Shown here piece by piece: positions 63,842 to 64,000 of a stretch of 64,000 bases of DNA. Position 1 is the first letter of the stretch; every line of letters starts with the position of its first letter. A program made the position numbers and the translations under genes. Under the pieces are notes generated by a model. The model ran no database searches. It saw only the letters and a list, made by a program, of their open reading frames with translations, and was not told the DNA's origin. The stretch covers positions 1-64,000 of the forward strand of contig JAANDG010000704.1 in assembly GCA_036852015.1 (NCBI GenBank), written 5' to 3'. The DNA comes from Pelodera strongyloides. Taxonomy: Eukaryota; Nematoda; Chromadorea; Rhabditida; Rhabditidae.

Positions 63842-64000
63842 TGTGTGTTGTGTGTGTTTGTGTGGGTGCGTGTTGTGTGTATGTGTGTGTGTGTGTGTGT
63901 GGGTGCGTGTGTGTGTATGTGCGTGTAAGTGTAAGTGTGTGTGTCTGTGTGCGTGACTGTGTGTATGCGTGTGTCTGTGTTCATGTGTGCGTGTGTGCGT
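63630..64000. repeat. GT-rich simple repeat with long T tract
   Basis: Interrupted GTGTGT sequence, with about 45 uninterrupted T at 63796-63840. It runs off the window end. Frames on both strands here are compositional. Confidence 0.97.

Noticed and set aside
63515..63984. Several frames of Cys/Val or Thr/His repeats
   Set aside because: Pure products of GT/CA simple repeat and poly-T.

Overview
The window looks like nuclear DNA of a nematode. The evidence is a Major Sperm Protein-domain gene, a short interstitial run of the nematode telomere hexamer TTAGGC, a Cys-loop receptor of the nematode/alpha7 type, and acceptor-like AG dinucleotides just upstream of several start codons (as expected for spliced-leader addition). 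All genes are intron-rich with GT-AG splicing. I built exon models by hand from splice signals plus reading-phase continuity; in five of the six gene models the phase closes exactly from ATG to stop. The sixth (HTATIP2-like) closes only with a non-GT donor at one intron.

Layout. 1-5300 is a satellite of about 70 bp units, each able to fold into a hairpin, with a diverged relative up to about 5660. 6520-8726 (+) is a 7-exon HTATIP2/TIP30-like short-chain dehydrogenase. 10530-16728 (-) is a 17-exon nicotinic acetylcholine receptor alpha subunit. 16729-30639 has no gene I can support and is full of small transposon remnants. 30640-39678 (-) is a 29-exon gene for an unrecognised protein of about 858 residues with one C-terminal hydrophobic segment. 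40835-48471 (-) is a 17-exon gene for a Mutator-like transposase with a SWIM-type zinc finger, intact across 16 introns. 48487-54555 is repeat-rich: a LINE tail, a 31 bp array, an inverted GC-rich repeat and a 340 bp tandem duplication rich in hairpins. 54556-55877 (+) is the MSP-domain gene. 57439-63369 (+) is a 17-exon TAK1-like protein kinase whose C-terminal tail carries an 11-residue repeat of QT motifs. The last 350 bp are GT-rich simple sequence with a long T tract.

The genes do not form an operon or a pathway. What ties the region together is mobile-element load: at least four families of short inverted-repeat elements (several with TTAA flanks) and a Helitron-like family recur here, mostly in introns. 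The most interesting points are the kinase's periodic QT tail (resembling multivalent dynein light chain LC8 sites), the intron-rich, apparently host-maintained transposase, the tandemly duplicated hairpin module at 53.1-53.8 kb, a GC-AG and a possible AT-AG intron, and a methionine at the pore 9' position of the receptor.
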